Assembly: GCA_027574665.1 (NCBI GenBank)
Contig: CM050656.1
Coordinates: 7,005,001-7,069,000 of the forward strand
Source: Rhynochetos jubatus
Taxonomy: Eukaryota; Chordata; Aves; Eurypygiformes; Rhynochetidae
Reading direction: 5' to 3'
Length of the DNA: 64,000 bases
Shown: one piece after another, positions 12,901 to 23,108 of the stretch
How the letters are laid out: each line of letters opens with the position of its first letter
How positions within the stretch are numbered: the stretch's first letter is position 1
The notes under the pieces: model-generated
Seen by the model: only the letters and a program-made list of their open reading frames with translations
Database searches by the model: none
What the model was told of the DNA's origin: nothing
Program-made: the position numbers and the translations under genes

Positions 12901-15900
12901 CACAAACAGATCAACTGAGGGTTCGGTGAGCTGTGATGTGGGGAGGGTGTGGGTGGTTGAGAATGAATGTCTGTGGCCTAGTTAGGGTGAGTTTGGCACT
13001 CAGAAAAAGGTAATGTGGAACTGCACCATCTGTTCTTCTTGTGGAAGTGCTAGGCTTTATTTTAAGAACTTGCCACTTATGAATGCTGTTGCTCTGATTT
13101 TACTTTTTTTCTTGTATGTTGGAAGAAGTGATCCTTATATATGGAGCCACTTGGAGGAGGGAAGTTAATTTGGATTAATTGCTGAAGCAGATGTTTTCAG
13201 CCACATAAATACGATTTTACATGCTTTCAGAATTAGCATGGTCTGATCAATTTAGCTTGTGTCACTTCAAAGGGGAAAAAAAAGCTCTGTTTGTTTCAGA
13301 TCACTTGCCTTCTGAAAGAATGTCAGCGCAGATTTAATACTTATAGTCAATAAATTTAATTTAAAAGGGCTCAAATGTTTCTGTGTGGATATTCCGTGAT
13401 TTTTGTTTATACTGAAGTGGTCCTACTTAGAGCACATGACAAGGCCTTTCTTTCAGAGGAGAAAGGTAGGTCTGTTAGGAGCCAACCTTTCAGGCTTTGC
13501 TCAGTATGTACGGGGGGACATACCTACAGCTAAGAGACACTACATCTGCATCTCTTAGACGTAGATGAGGGACTACAACTGAGGCAGTGGGGACCATGCA
13601 TTCAGGATGGAAATGAACACTTAGGAGCTGCCCTCCATGGCGCCTGTGAGAATTAATCAAAACTGGGACTAAGCTTGTCAGTGGCCAGCCTGGATCGCTG
13701 TGGTGGTAAATACTGCATGATGTGGGCGTTCACAGACAATAGCCAGCTGAAACGCGTCTCTGAGTTGGCTGCTTTTGTGTGTGTTTCATGCTGGTAATGA
13801 GCTACTTGATTTAATTTTTGCTTCATCCAATGCTAGCTCTTGTCGTTCCTCTGAAAACAGTGAACTTATTCTTCTGAGTGAGAGTTGTTTAAATTCTAGC
13901 TGTAGAAATGAGTTTGTATCCAAAAGACTTCAACTGAGTACGTGCTTTTTTGTTGTTGTTCTTTTTTTTTTTAAACAGGTGATCCATTCAAAGATGACCC
14001 TTTTGGGAAAATTGGTAAGTAACTTTTGTAACTTGTGATGTGTGTGTTCTTCTAAATTATTCCTACTAGAAGAGTATGTGGGGGAAAGTGTTGCTGCTTT
14101 CAGTGCAGAAAAGGTGGAAATGACCCAAAAAGTCACCATAGGACAGATGGATACATGGCAGCAGCAGCTGGCCACTTGTGTTAAAGCTTTTCAGAGAAGC
14201 GAATTGCCAGCGAACTTCTCTCTTGCTGTTGGAAGAATCCTTAGTTGGGATTTAAGTACGTGAAGGTGGTGAACAGAAGGCACCAAACTCTTGCTGCCTG
14301 TTTTGTGTGCAAAGAAGTAGGACTACAGTCTCTTAGAGGCTCTGAACTTACCAACTTTCTTTAGAACTGAATCTTCAGAAAGGTGGGAAGTGTCTGTTTG
14401 GTCTGGCTCTGTAGACAATGTCACCGTGTTACTGGCTTGGTCCTGAACAGAGTTACTGGTGACACGAAAGTAAAATGGCCAGTAGGAAGGTTCTAGCACA
14501 GAAGCGTTGTGTGCCAAGTGCCAAATAAGAACAATTGTGTGTGGGGAGTGAAGGAGAGGGGAGGGTGAGAAACATTAGGTTTTGTAAAACACTTCATTTT
14601 TAGGGGACTCTGTTAAAGCACCTGTACGGTCATATGATTCTGGAACTAAACCACTGGTACCATCCAAAGGTTTTCATGATGTGCATAAAACATTGGCTTG
14701 TGTAATGTTTTGAATCACGGCATACGAGTTATTCACAGATTAGTGTTCTTAAAAGATCCTTCGTCTTAAATCTGTCACCTTCTTGCAGTATGAAAAAGCA
14801 ATGTAACCTTTAGTTTTTAAGATATCAAGCGAAGGAAAGCTAGCAGAAATGTTAATGAAATGTTTACTTTCTAGATCCCTTTGGTGGTGATCCCTTCAAG
14901 GGCTCAGATCCTTTTGCAGCTGACTGTTTTTTCAAACAATCCTCCACTGATCCTTTTGTGACTGCTGGCACTGATCCATTTAGCACTGCAGACAACAGTA
15001 ATAGCACAGTAAGTTTAATAGCATACCTTTTACTTCTTTCTAGATAACATTTGAACAAAATAGCCTATTTTGTACGTTTTGGACATGCCTTGAAATGCTG
15101 ATATTCAGAATTCATATAGATAAAAGGTTACCTCTTACCCCATGGCTCTGTCTTGTCCATCTTTTGTGTCTGATTTTCTAGATGTAGTCACAGATGAAGT
15201 AGAATAAAAATAAAAACACTTTAAAAAATGTTTCACTGCTCCACAGATAAGAACATTTGAAAATAATGAACTAAGCTCTGTTGGTAGTTGGTGGAACTTA
15301 CTAAACATTGAAAGAAACTCAAGATTAATCTCACCAAGTTATGTTGAGACACCTGATTTTTTGCCTCCAAGTCTTATAGGATCAATAAATATGTTCTATA
15401 TCTTATCTGAAATCTGATGTGGTACAGAGTTTCCCCTCTGGAAAGTCAAGTTGCACTATAGGTGTATGTTTGGGTTTTGGTGAGGTATTTTTAATAAGAG
15501 TCATTGAAACACTGTCATAACGTGGAGATCCTACTGATGAATGTACCTCTTTCCAGTGTACTTTGGTGTAACTTTTAGCTGTTCACATCATTATTACTGA
15601 GCACTTATTGATTAGTCTTGAGCCTCTAAGGTAGAGTTGAGCATCAAACCTATGATGTAGGACAGAATTTAATGAAGACAAGGTAATATTTAGGCCTGAC
15701 AGACAAACAGTTAATCTAAGAAGGTGAAATTATTCACATCACTTGTCTCCATCCTTTTGCCATCTCCTTTCCTTCTCAGTGCTCCTTCTGTTCAGGCCTC
15801 ACTTGTATGTGTATTAAATATGTGTGTACATAAATAAAAATTAACAATACACGTGGATTAGGAAGCTCAGTGGCTGTAGAGCGTGCCTGAGGCAAACCCA

Positions 15901-18900
15901 CGACAGCCAAGATGGTGAGGAATCACTGCAGGTAACACTGGTGGGTGGTGCCCTTCCATGTGGTGTGCACATTATGCAGGTCTCAAGGTCTTACTACACA
16001 CCACAGCCTACGCCTCCAACCTTAAAAATCAGTTTTCGACAATCATCAGTACTTAATCAGCACCTTTGCCAAGTCTTAATACTCTAATATAACCAAATCT
16101 CGGTCAGATTTTACAGCCTGATAATAAGAGACGTACAGAAGGTGGGGGGAAATGTAAAGGGTCAGAGCTGTGGTGTGGGATTAGCAGTTGATTCTTGTGA
16201 GATTTGTATTTCTGATCTGAAGTTACACATTCATCCTAAATGCTTTACCACACCTTTCTAGTTAGATCTTCATGAGGATGGCTCTGGCTGTAGAAATCTG
16301 AGACTAAAATGAGTGTTAGGTACTCTTAAGTTTTGCGCTAGTGGTTACCAAGTATGTGGTACACACGGTGCCTTTTTTCCTTCCTTTGAAAGTATTAATC
16401 GCTGTTCTGAGGAGGAGTTTCTGTTAGCAGACTTGTTTACTGATGCCCATAAAAGCTACATCCAAAATACTTTACCTTAAAACTTCTGAACTAAAATAAA
16501 TCCTGTTCTTAGAATGAGGAATCTTTTAAGTTGAAAAACAAATTTCCCTCCAAAGGAATTTTTTTTATTTTAGACAGAGTTATCGAAGAAGAATGACCCT
16601 TTTGCTCCTGGTGGAACAACCGTTACTACATCAAATGATCTAGGTAAAAGTAGATTATGTACATCAGACTTCTTGGACTTTATTTTTATTTGCTTTTGCT
16701 TATCTGTGTTTCCAGTCTTGTAACTGAATTTGTGATGGAGCATTTTAGAGATTTCCTACGTTTTCTCAATTTTCCTGCAAAGTATGACATCAAGTGCAAG
16801 TTTGCAGGGGAGTGTGTGTGTATTTTTATAAAACTGTCATTATCCTCAGTGCATATCACTGAGGACTGTTTCCTCAGAAATGTTCCTCCGCCTTACCTAA
16901 AACTGGTGAGATACCCTGATCTAAGGGTTTGGACTCTTTGAGTGGTTTGTACTGTTGCTGATTAGGGTTGTTTTTAGAGATTTCATGTCACCTTCAAAGT
17001 AACATACAAGATAGCTTTGTGCTAGCTGAGGTGTGGGATAGAGTAACTACTTCATCACGAATTTTTGCTGTGACCCTCCTTCATCTGAAGCCTAAAGTTT
17101 TAGGGAAGGCTCTAATCTGCTGTTTTCCCAAACTGCCCTGACAAGTGCTAATCCAAAACACAAATCCAAGTGTGACTTCGTCCTGTAAACCTCTTCAGCT
17201 TAACTGTAGGGAAAACAATGCAGTTTTCTATAGACACAGAAGTATTGGTGAAGAGAGTGCCGTTCTTGCATTTTTTTCACATATTTTGAGGTTTCACAAA
17301 TTTTGAGGCACATAAGAATGAAAGGGTACTGTTGCATTAGATGGAGGTGATAGGAGGTTTAGATACTTGATTCCACAAGTGTGCCTACAGTCAGACAGGA
17401 GCTGTTGTTCATGTTCTGTATGTCTGTGTATGCGTAGTTTGTGTGCACACACCCATAAATAACCTCGGTGTGTGCATACACGTATCTCTGCAGAATATCC
17501 ATTAGTATGGTGATTTGATAATTTCAGTGGAATTTAACTTTTTTTTTAATGTAGGAAGCCAGAATAGCAGTGTTTCTCTTGAATTACTCCCTGTTCAGGA
17601 TAATTATTATTCTTAATTGTTAGTTGATAGTTAGGCTTCTTTAATATATTAAAGTGCACACATCAAAATACTTCACTTGCATTAGTCTATGCTGCAAAAT
17701 ACATAACAGTTGCTTCTTCCTGTGGGACTTTTTTCCACGTCTTTCATATTTAACGTCTAATTTCATTCTGTTTGATTTGTATGTATTCAGCGACGGACCC
17801 CTTTGCGTCTCTGTTTGGAAATGAATCCTTTGGAAGCGGCTTTGCTGACTTCAGTGTGCTGTCAAAGGTAATGCGAAGCTACTGCCACTCATAGAAAATG
17901 CATGGAACTCTGCAGTGAGAAGACATAGCTTACTCTGCCACCAATTTCTTCAGTTTTGCCACTACTGAAAATCTATAATGGCTGACTTTCTTGAAAAAGA
18001 CATCTTCATAGTAAATGATCCTGCGATTCTAGTGTGAAGCATGCAATGTAATCTTTGTGACTTCATAAGTATTTCTCTCTGTTTGAAGTGATATTATAAT
18101 CATTTGGTTTTAAATTCGCTGAGTGTAACAGCAAAAGTATTACTTTTGCACGTACGACTACACTCAACTTTATATTGCTGTACACACCACCATTCCTGCT
18201 TTTTCTTTATTTTCCATCTCCTGGAGCATGTGGATGATGTTTAAAAACAAACATAGGTGTTTTCTTTCTGTCCCAGTCCAAACTTCCGGTTCTAAATAAA
18301 TAACGCATTACTGAAAAGAGAAGTATTAGTAGAACTGCACTGAAAATGTGTATGTTGCTGTTTTCTTTGCTGAAGGCCAACAATGAAGATCCCTTCAGCT
18401 CTTCCACATCAGGTTCTGTCAACAACGTGATCATAACTAAAAACTTATTTGAGGAACCACCAGCTAAAAATGAGGACGTTCCTCCCGCGTTGCCCCCTAA
18501 AACAGGAACGCCCACAAGGCCCTGCCCACCACCGCCTGGTAAGAGCTGACACTGGGATGTTGTTAACAATAAGCTGCTTCAAAATGGGCAGTGGGACAGT
18601 AATTACAAGGGGACGTTCAGGTGTCTGAATTTAGAATGAATGAGCAAGACGTGAAACAAGTCTGCTCCTGATCTCCTAGGGATTTAAATTTTGGATGGTG
18701 TTTGGGATCATAGTTTGGTTTTTGAAGAGAGAAAGGATTTGGAAAAGAATCAGAAATAGAGTTATTACAAGCACCTGCAAGACCATAGCATGACGGCAAA
18801 TTAAATAGTTACTGGTGTGGTATGTTGCGAGTCTTGCAGTAAATTTTCTTAGTGGGAATTCAGTGTGTTTTACCCATTGCAAAACCTCTGGTTTTATCGC

Positions 18901-21900
18901 AGAATGAATCAAATGAGGTTAAATGACTGCCTCGGGTTTTCACATTAACGTTTTCTGGGTGGCCTTGCGAGCGGTCTGCAGTAGTAAACCTAGCCAGTGT
19001 GACAGCCACAACCCCGAGTTTCCTATGCTGTTTTCTGCTCAGCGATTAGCAGAGTCCTCCGGAATGCTCCGTGACACAAACCGCTCTGCTTTCCAGAAAA
19101 GACCATGCTTGTCAAAGTTAACACCACCTTCTTGTGGTTGCAACAAGCCCGTGTTACAACAGACTCTTCACTCCCGCTGTTTTTCATGTAGGCTGGAAGA
19201 TGTAGTACTAGTATTCCTTTTTAAGTTTCTGTCCTTTGTTTCATTTTCTTTAAAAACTCTGCTGCATCATTTTTTTTTCACTATTACAGTATATGGATGA
19301 ATCTTAAGCTGTTTTGGAAAACTGTACCATGAAACTTAAACGTACTCGTATTTCTCCTCAAAAGAGGGAGAACGCAGTAAATATAGGAGTATTAATACTA
19401 AGGTTTAAACTCAGCTGTTTAATTTCTAATGCTGATGTGAGATCTGGTTCATGCTTATGCCTTGCAAGTAATCAGTTTCCTTGTAAATAACATGAAAACA
19501 GCTGACATGACAAGTGGTGATAATTTGATTGTTTGATAGTGTTGCCTCTTCCGGTGGTCCGTAGTTACAAAAAAAGGGATTTCTGACTTTGTTGTATGGG
19601 AGTGACTGTGATCGCTTTTAGAATGCAAGCATCTAGTGGCTGAACATCTGCATCCTTATCAATAGATGATGAGAAAAAAGTAAACGGTTTTGATTTGCAC
19701 ATATGAAGAATGATGCTGTGGTTATCTTCATAACCATTCCCCAGAAAATTATTTTCCTAATGGAAATGAAAAATGGAGATACTGTAAATATTCCCTGGAT
19801 GTCATTTGAAGCTGCTTCTCCCACGTTATTCAAGAAATAGACGTGTTATTTGCCAGTAACGAGCATCATCAGTGAGTGAGAGCTGTCCTGGCAAGGTTAT
19901 CTGCAAAGTATCTGAGTAAATCATACATTCCCAGTGGGGTATTGTCTAAATCACAGCCAAATTAGAATCTTTTTTGCTCTATGCAAGACTTTTGCACATC
20001 ACTGTTGCAAGTTACTCTAAAAATAATAAGCACTTTGGTTTGATTCTGCAGTTTAAAATGGCAACAGAGGCAAGTCTTTAGGACCATTGTAAGTGTCAAA
20101 CCACTTGCAGAACCCACTAGTTGAATTCAGGAAATTGCAGAACCCACTAGTTGAATTCAGGAAAATGCAATGAACCCTCCTTCCCATGTGGAGGGAACGG
20201 TGGGATGAAGTTCAGCTCAGCTGTTCTTGGAAGTATTTGGGTTAATATTCTCAAAGATGGTGAAAGCTGGCTGGGGTTAAGCTGAAGAAGAACAAGATAA
20301 GGGGAGCTTTTTCCTGACTCTTACATTGGCAGCTACTTAGGCAAGGATTGACAAAATAGTTAAGCTGTGATTGCTTGTTATCATACTCCTTCATTCTGTT
20401 AGTTCAAAAACTACAAGAATTCCAGGTGTTAGTGTAATGAGAGGACATGGTGCTTTGAGGACTTATTTCTGGTCTCTGAATGACATTGTGTTAACTTGAG
20501 CCAAACAAATAATAATAGAGCCTTGCTGAACAGTTGATAAGCAGAAGAAAAAAATACTGAAAGTATAGGGGCTCAGAATGGTTAGAAATTCTCTTCCCAA
20601 AATAGTTAGTACACAACTGTGTTCTTGAATCGTTAGCATACATGTGTTCCTTTTTACCCAATTACCCTTTAAGAAACTATGGACCTTACCCTCATTTTTG
20701 AAACTGGCAACCCTTCCTCTGAAGTCCTTGCAATTCCACTCGTTTACCAGAAGAGGTTGCATTCCAAGTAGCTTCTGAATTTGGTTTTTGGTTTTCTTTT
20801 TTTTTTTTACTCTTTTTGGCATGTTATTACCTGCTATCTTAAATTCATTTTGAATTCATTTCAATCTAAGGGAAAAGACCTATCAATCAAATAGACTCTT
20901 CAGATTCCTTTAAACCGAGCGATCCATTTCAGCCCTTCCCCACCCCAGACATTCCCAAAGAACAAGAAGCAGATCTATTCTGTGATCCATTTGCTCCCAC
21001 CAGCATCAGTAAAGAGGCTGACCCCAACAATTTTGCAAACTTCAGTACTGTGAGTAAACACTTTTTACATTTGTTTCAGTATAACGACAGCCTTGAATTG
21101 TTCACACTGAAGTCTTCAGTCTGATTTAAAATAGTAAAACATATCCCATGTACAGAAGGGATATCGCTTCCAGTTAAAACAGTATCTACATTTTGTTTAC
21201 AACTGAGGCTGTCCTTAAACAAAATACTGCAACAGGTTGTAGTTAATGTTTAAATCGCATTGGTTTGGGGAGTTTTTTCATGGAGGCCTCCTAGCTTTTA
21301 GAAAACAGTACTTTTAAAATATCTATGTTCTTTATTATTACCCGTTTTATCAGAGCATGCAGCAGACTTAAATTATCTACAACAAGGACACTGTTAATTG
21401 TCCAATTAAAAATAAAACAATCGGTGTGATTTTAATTTAGCTGTCACTGACCTGTTGTTTGCTTATAATTTCAATGTACTGAAATATTGCTAAACAGCCT
21501 CTTAACAGTATATGTTAATGAAATGTAATCTGATGAGTTTTGGATGGCTAGTAAAGTCCAGACTTAGGTACAATGAAGTAAAAAGTAGTAAGTGTCTGTT
21601 TATAACCAGAGTCCATTTCATAGAAGTCGTGGTGTTCAAGCAGTAGAAGCAAATCTAAAGGTTTGTGCATGCCTATATATATATATATATATCTCATTTT
21701 TTTTTTCCTGTTGAGCTTTTGCAGATAGGTGTTTTGAAAGGCATCCTCTCACTTTCAAGCTTGATACCTGTTAAATGCAATTTGCATTTACGGTATCTCG
21801 ATCATAGTGCGTTTTTAATTTCAGGCCTAATAAACTATGTGCTTGATGGAAGTAAATGAGGATTGACAGGCTCTCAAAACTGACTTGCACTGGTTGATGT

Positions 21901-23108
21901 GTCTTGTAGCATGATAATTTCTGAAATGCTGTTACTAGTTAGAGGGACTGAGAAGCCAGTTGGGAGGAGAGAATGTGGAATGTGGAGGAGAAAGGAAAAG
22001 TGTTCATTACCTTTATGAAGGAAAAAGTATTATTTTCCAGCCGCAATTACTGAAAATACTAAGTGAACTGTGGAGAAAACTCAAGCTTTTCTACATTTAC
22101 TTCCCAAAGAACTGCTTCTTCTCAAAGCACAAACCAAACTGGAGTGTATTAACGCTTTCACACTTAACATTCATGAAGACATGGGCTACACCTACCTCTT
22201 AGCTTTTCTGCATGCTGGCTAGAAACAAACTTGAGCATAATCTTTTGTATTTTATTTAAGATAATACCCTTCCCTGTCTCTGATTTATAATCATTGTACC
22301 ACAGAAATTTATTTCACGTTCTGGTCACGTCAATATACATGGAAAGAATCTGTTCTTTTGGTTGTGCTCTCTTCTGTCGCACTGACTTTTCTGTGTATGA
22401 CTACTAGGCTTCTAACTGTATGATTACCTTATTATTTTGTTGTTTCTTGGCAGAAGTATTTTTTCTTGTAGACAACTAAAACCAGTCATTCCACAGCTAA
22501 TTTTTGCAGTCATTGTCACCTGGAAAAAAAATCATCCTTAAGGAAAGTAGTGTAAACTGGGACGTCCCACAGTGCAGATAGGGCTCTGTTTTCCAAAATG
22601 ATCTCCTGACTTACTTCATTTTTTTTTTCTTATTTAGACTGATTTTTATCCAAAATAGTTTGAATTTAAATTGTAGCACTTTCTGCTCAGTAACTTTTTT
22701 GAAACTTAATACTGAATTTTGAAATATGGCATATTTCCTAAAAATCCATCAGTTGGGTGGCTTCGGTGTGGTTCTTAATAGTTAAGCCTTAGAGTAACCT
22801 GGTCTTAATAGTGTATTAAAATAAAAAAAGCAAGTAATATGGAAGACTGGAATACACACAATGTTTTGAAAGACTGTAATTGTCCCTTAAACCAAGGACT
22901 TGGACAGTATTATTTGTCATTGTATTATTAATCTGGTTTATTTTGTCTTTTAAAAATGCAGTATTCTACTGAGGAAGACATGATTGAATGGGCTAAGAGG
23001 GAAAGTGAAAGAGAAGAGAAGGAAAGATTGGCAAGACTAAAACAGCAAGAGCAAGAAGACTTGGAACTGGCTATTGCACTCAGTAAATCTGAAATATCAG
23101 AAGCATGA
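3844..23108 (+). CDS. EPS15: EPS15, endocytic adaptor, 3' half of gene (13 coding exons, partial)
   Basis: EPS15 is a cytoplasmic scaffold of clathrin-coated pits. Its N-terminal EH domains bind NPF proteins, a coiled coil drives oligomerisation, DPF motifs bind the AP-2 alpha ear, and C-terminal UIMs bind ubiquitinated cargo such as EGFR. The coding join I read is 3844-3916, 8344-8505, 9101-9298, 11339-11536, 12063-12140, 12480-12570, 13979-14014, 14875-15008, 16574-16643, 17791-17867, 18376-18538, 20871-21049, 22962-23108. All introns are GT-AG and the frame is kept throughout. The 1,606 bp encode 534 residues plus a stop, matching the last ~530 residues of the ~900-residue vertebrate protein. 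The EH-domain exons and the exon before 3844 are absent, so the window begins inside an intron. I count 14 DPF motifs. TTC39A follows downstream on the same strand. Confidence 0.96.
4001..4029. repeat. Perfect 12-bp inverted repeat with 5-bp loop
   Basis: The arm gatcacatcact (4001-4012) is the exact reverse complement of agtgatgtgatc (4018-4029), with loop tattc. An A-rich run starts about 10 bp downstream. It could fold as a hairpin in the transcript or be a small palindrome left by a mobile element. No function can be assigned. Confidence 0.9.
6437..6796 (-). other. Unidentified minus-strand open frame, exon-like
   Basis: This 119-codon frame is antisense to EPS15. Its middle part is lysine- and glutamate-rich and looks like coding sequence (for example EIKRLEEKARNILDNLEG). 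On the minus strand the coding-like part begins just after a pyrimidine-rich tract ending in cctag (about 6775-6780) and ends at a possible donor AAA|gtacct near 6555, so it could be one exon of about 220 bp. I do not recognise the protein. It may be an unannotated exon, a retrocopy fragment or chance. Confidence 0.3.
8344..8505 (+). CDS. EPS15: EPS15 exon w2: coiled coil
   Basis: 162 bp, phase 0 at both ends, reading DLQDEVKRESSNLQKLQAQK and ending CAEEAHL. The acceptor is attgcag and the donor gtaagg. It matches the vertebrate EPS15 coiled coil closely (human reads DLQDEVQRENTNLQ). Because it is symmetrical in phase, skipping it would leave the frame intact. Confidence 0.96.
8506..9100 (+). 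other. EPS15: EPS15 intron, nothing recognised
   Basis: 595 bp, A/T-rich, with an A-run at 8827-8837 and several taat/aata stretches. No exon, RNA gene or repeat was recognised. Confidence 0.8.
9101..9298 (+). CDS. EPS15: EPS15 exon w3: coiled coil
   Basis: 198 bp, phase 0 at both ends. It begins IAMLKAEITSQESKISAYED and ends HLQDSQQEINS. The acceptor is ctttag and the donor gtaagg. The conserved block EELSRLQQETAELE is diagnostic of EPS15 and EPS15L1, and the rest fits EPS15 better. This is the last strong heptad region before the coil breaks up. Confidence 0.96.
9299..11338 (+). other. EPS15: EPS15 intron with one CR1 fragment
   Basis: 2.0 kb. It contains a CR1 3' end at about 10,430-10,610 and is otherwise unremarkable. 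A 155-codon minus-strand frame at 10857-11324 shows no protein-like features. Confidence 0.8.
10430..10612 (-). mobile_element. CR1 LINE 3' fragment
   Basis: It begins atcatagaatggtttgggtt, followed by ggaagggacc and a catctagttcca block, the signature of avian CR1 3' ends read in reverse complement. Similarity runs through a tgtcccagtgcctcacc-type segment and fades near 10,610. It is a 5'-truncated CR1 on the minus strand, as usual for this family. Confidence 0.9.
11339..11536 (+). CDS. EPS15: EPS15 exon w4: end of coiled coil and Ser-rich linker
   Basis: 198 bp, phase 0 at both ends. It begins VQSKLLQLKELENNQFSW and later reads SSETANLNENAERES, ending INSVSP. The acceptor is atttacag and the donor gtgagt. 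The SSSETANLNE block is shared with human EPS15, while flanking residues are divergent, as expected of a linker. The open frame runs 246 bp further upstream, but that part is intron. Confidence 0.95.
11537..12062 (+). other. EPS15: EPS15 intron, nothing recognised
   Basis: 526 bp. The only structure seen is a short (ggtt)n run near 11,885-11,900. Confidence 0.8.
12063..12140 (+). CDS. EPS15: EPS15 exon w5: acidic linker
   Basis: 78 bp, phase 0 at both ends. It begins VRNSPETTASVAEEEKE and ends TVTKK. The acceptor is catatag and the donor gtgagt. This linker is poorly conserved; the call rests on the open frame, matching phase with both neighbours, good splice sites and the RxSPE motif also present in human EPS15. 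It appears shorter than the human segment, which has extra residues before EEDPF. Confidence 0.85.
12141..12479 (+). other. EPS15: EPS15 intron, nothing recognised
   Basis: 339 bp. I looked for an additional small linker exon here and did not find a convincing one. Confidence 0.7.
12480..12570 (+). CDS. EPS15: EPS15 exon w6: first DPF motifs
   Basis: 91 bp, entering in phase 0 and leaving one base of a Ser codon. It begins EDPFDAESHPLP and ends LEFFQSDPFVD. The acceptor is ttgcccag and the donor gtaagt. Two DPF motifs, AP-2 alpha-appendage ligands, begin the repeat region. FFQSDPFV is nearly invariant in EPS15. Confidence 0.95.
12571..13978 (+). other. EPS15: EPS15 intron, nothing recognised
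   Basis: 1.4 kb. Short open frames on both strands show no protein signature. A long T-run ends at the next acceptor. Confidence 0.8.
13979..14014 (+). CDS. EPS15: EPS15 microexon w7: two DPF motifs
   Basis: Only 36 bp, encoding (S)DPFKDDPFGKI plus the first base of Asp. The acceptor is ttaaacag after a poly-T tract and the donor gtaagt. The residues are identical to human EPS15. At 36 bp it is too short for ORF finders and could be skipped without a frameshift. Confidence 0.95.
14015..14874 (+). other. EPS15: EPS15 intron, nothing recognised
   Basis: 860 bp of A/T-rich sequence. The 73- and 64-codon frames here have no coding features. Confidence 0.8.
14875..15008 (+). CDS. EPS15: EPS15 exon w8: five DPF motifs
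   Basis: 134 bp, completing an Asp codon and leaving in phase 0. It reads (D)PFGGDPFKGSDPFAAD, then STDPFV and GTDPFS, ending NSNST. The acceptor is tttctag and the donor gtaagt. It is the densest DPF block of the protein, giving multivalent AP-2 contact, and nearly every motif aligns with human EPS15. Confidence 0.96.
15009..16573 (+). other. EPS15: EPS15 intron, nothing recognised
   Basis: 1.6 kb with no exon, RNA gene or clear transposon remnant seen. Confidence 0.8.
16574..16643 (+). CDS. EPS15: EPS15 exon w9: DPF motif
   Basis: 70 bp. It begins in phase 0 as TELSKKNDPFAPGGTTVTT and leaves one base of an Ala codon. The acceptor is attttag and the donor gtaaaa. NDPFAPGGT is shared with human EPS15. 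Confidence 0.94.
16644..17790 (+). other. EPS15: EPS15 intron, nothing recognised
   Basis: 1.15 kb. A 94-codon frame starting at 16,657 overlaps the exon w9 donor by position only and has no recognisable domain. Confidence 0.8.
17791..17867 (+). CDS. EPS15: EPS15 exon w10: DPF and Phe-rich segment
   Basis: 77 bp reading (A)TDPFASLFGNESFGSGFADF and ending SVLSK. The acceptor is gtattcag and the donor gtaatg. FGNESFG and GFADFS are conserved in EPS15; such Phe-rich peptides contribute to appendage binding. Confidence 0.95.
17868..18375 (+). other. EPS15: EPS15 intron, nothing recognised
   Basis: 508 bp ending in an AAG acceptor (tttgctgaag), a weaker form than the usual CAG. Confidence 0.8.
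18376..18538 (+). CDS. EPS15: EPS15 exon w11: DPF and CRK-type SH3 ligand
   Basis: 163 bp. It begins ANNEDPFSSSTSGSVNNV and contains VPPALPPKTGTPTRPCPPPP. The PALPPK element matches the PxLPxK consensus bound by the CRK N-terminal SH3 domain, a known EPS15 partner. The acceptor is ctgaag and the donor gtaaga. It leaves one base of a Gly codon. Confidence 0.95.
18539..20870 (+). other. EPS15: EPS15 intron with a 30-bp tandem duplication
   Basis: 2.3 kb. A perfect 30-bp unit occurs twice at 20105-20164. A minus-strand frame of 119 codons at 20463-20822 begins with Lys codons from a T-run and is judged chance. The 3' acceptor is aatctaag. Confidence 0.8.
20105..20164. repeat. Perfect 2 x 30 bp tandem duplication
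   Basis: The unit starting ttgcagaacccactag is repeated exactly at 20105-20134 and 20135-20164. The lack of divergence suggests a recent duplication, possibly polymorphic between individuals, or an assembly artefact. Confidence 0.95.
20871..21049 (+). CDS. EPS15: EPS15 exon w12: proline-rich end and last DPF motifs
   Basis: 179 bp completing a Gly codon: (G)KRPINQIDSSDSFKPSDPF, then PFPTPDIPKEQEADLFCDPF and ending NFANFST. The acceptor is ctaag and the donor gtgagt. Human EPS15, as I recall it, has DPFKLNDPFQPF where this copy reads DSFKPSDPFQPF, so one DPF appears to be replaced by DSF. Two intact DPF motifs remain. Confidence 0.95.
21050..22961 (+). other. EPS15: EPS15 last intron with a (TA)n tract
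   Basis: 1.9 kb of A/T-rich sequence including a (TA)n microsatellite at 21674-21692. No exon or transposon was recognised. Confidence 0.8.
21674..21692. repeat. (TA)n microsatellite
   Basis: About nine uninterrupted TA units, followed by a T-run. A simple repeat, likely length-variable. Confidence 0.9.
22962..23108 (+). CDS. EPS15: EPS15 terminal coding exon w13: two ubiquitin-interacting motifs and stop
   Basis: 147 bp including TGA at 23106-23108. It begins YSTEEDMIEWAKRESEREE and ends EQEDLELAIALSKSEISEA. Both helices fit the UIM pattern: EDMIEWAKRES is the first and QEDLELAIALSKSE, with its central Ala and following Ser, is the second. They bind ubiquitinated receptors and direct EPS15's own monoubiquitination. 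The last residues SKSEISEA match human EPS15. Confidence 0.97.
   Translation, partial: YSTEEDMIEWAKRESEREEKERLARLKQQEQEDLELAIALSKSEISEA

Noticed and set aside
20463-20822. 119-codon minus-strand frame starting with a Lys-rich run
   Set aside because: The Lys run is just the complement of a poly-T tract at an exon's acceptor side. The remainder shows no conserved pattern.
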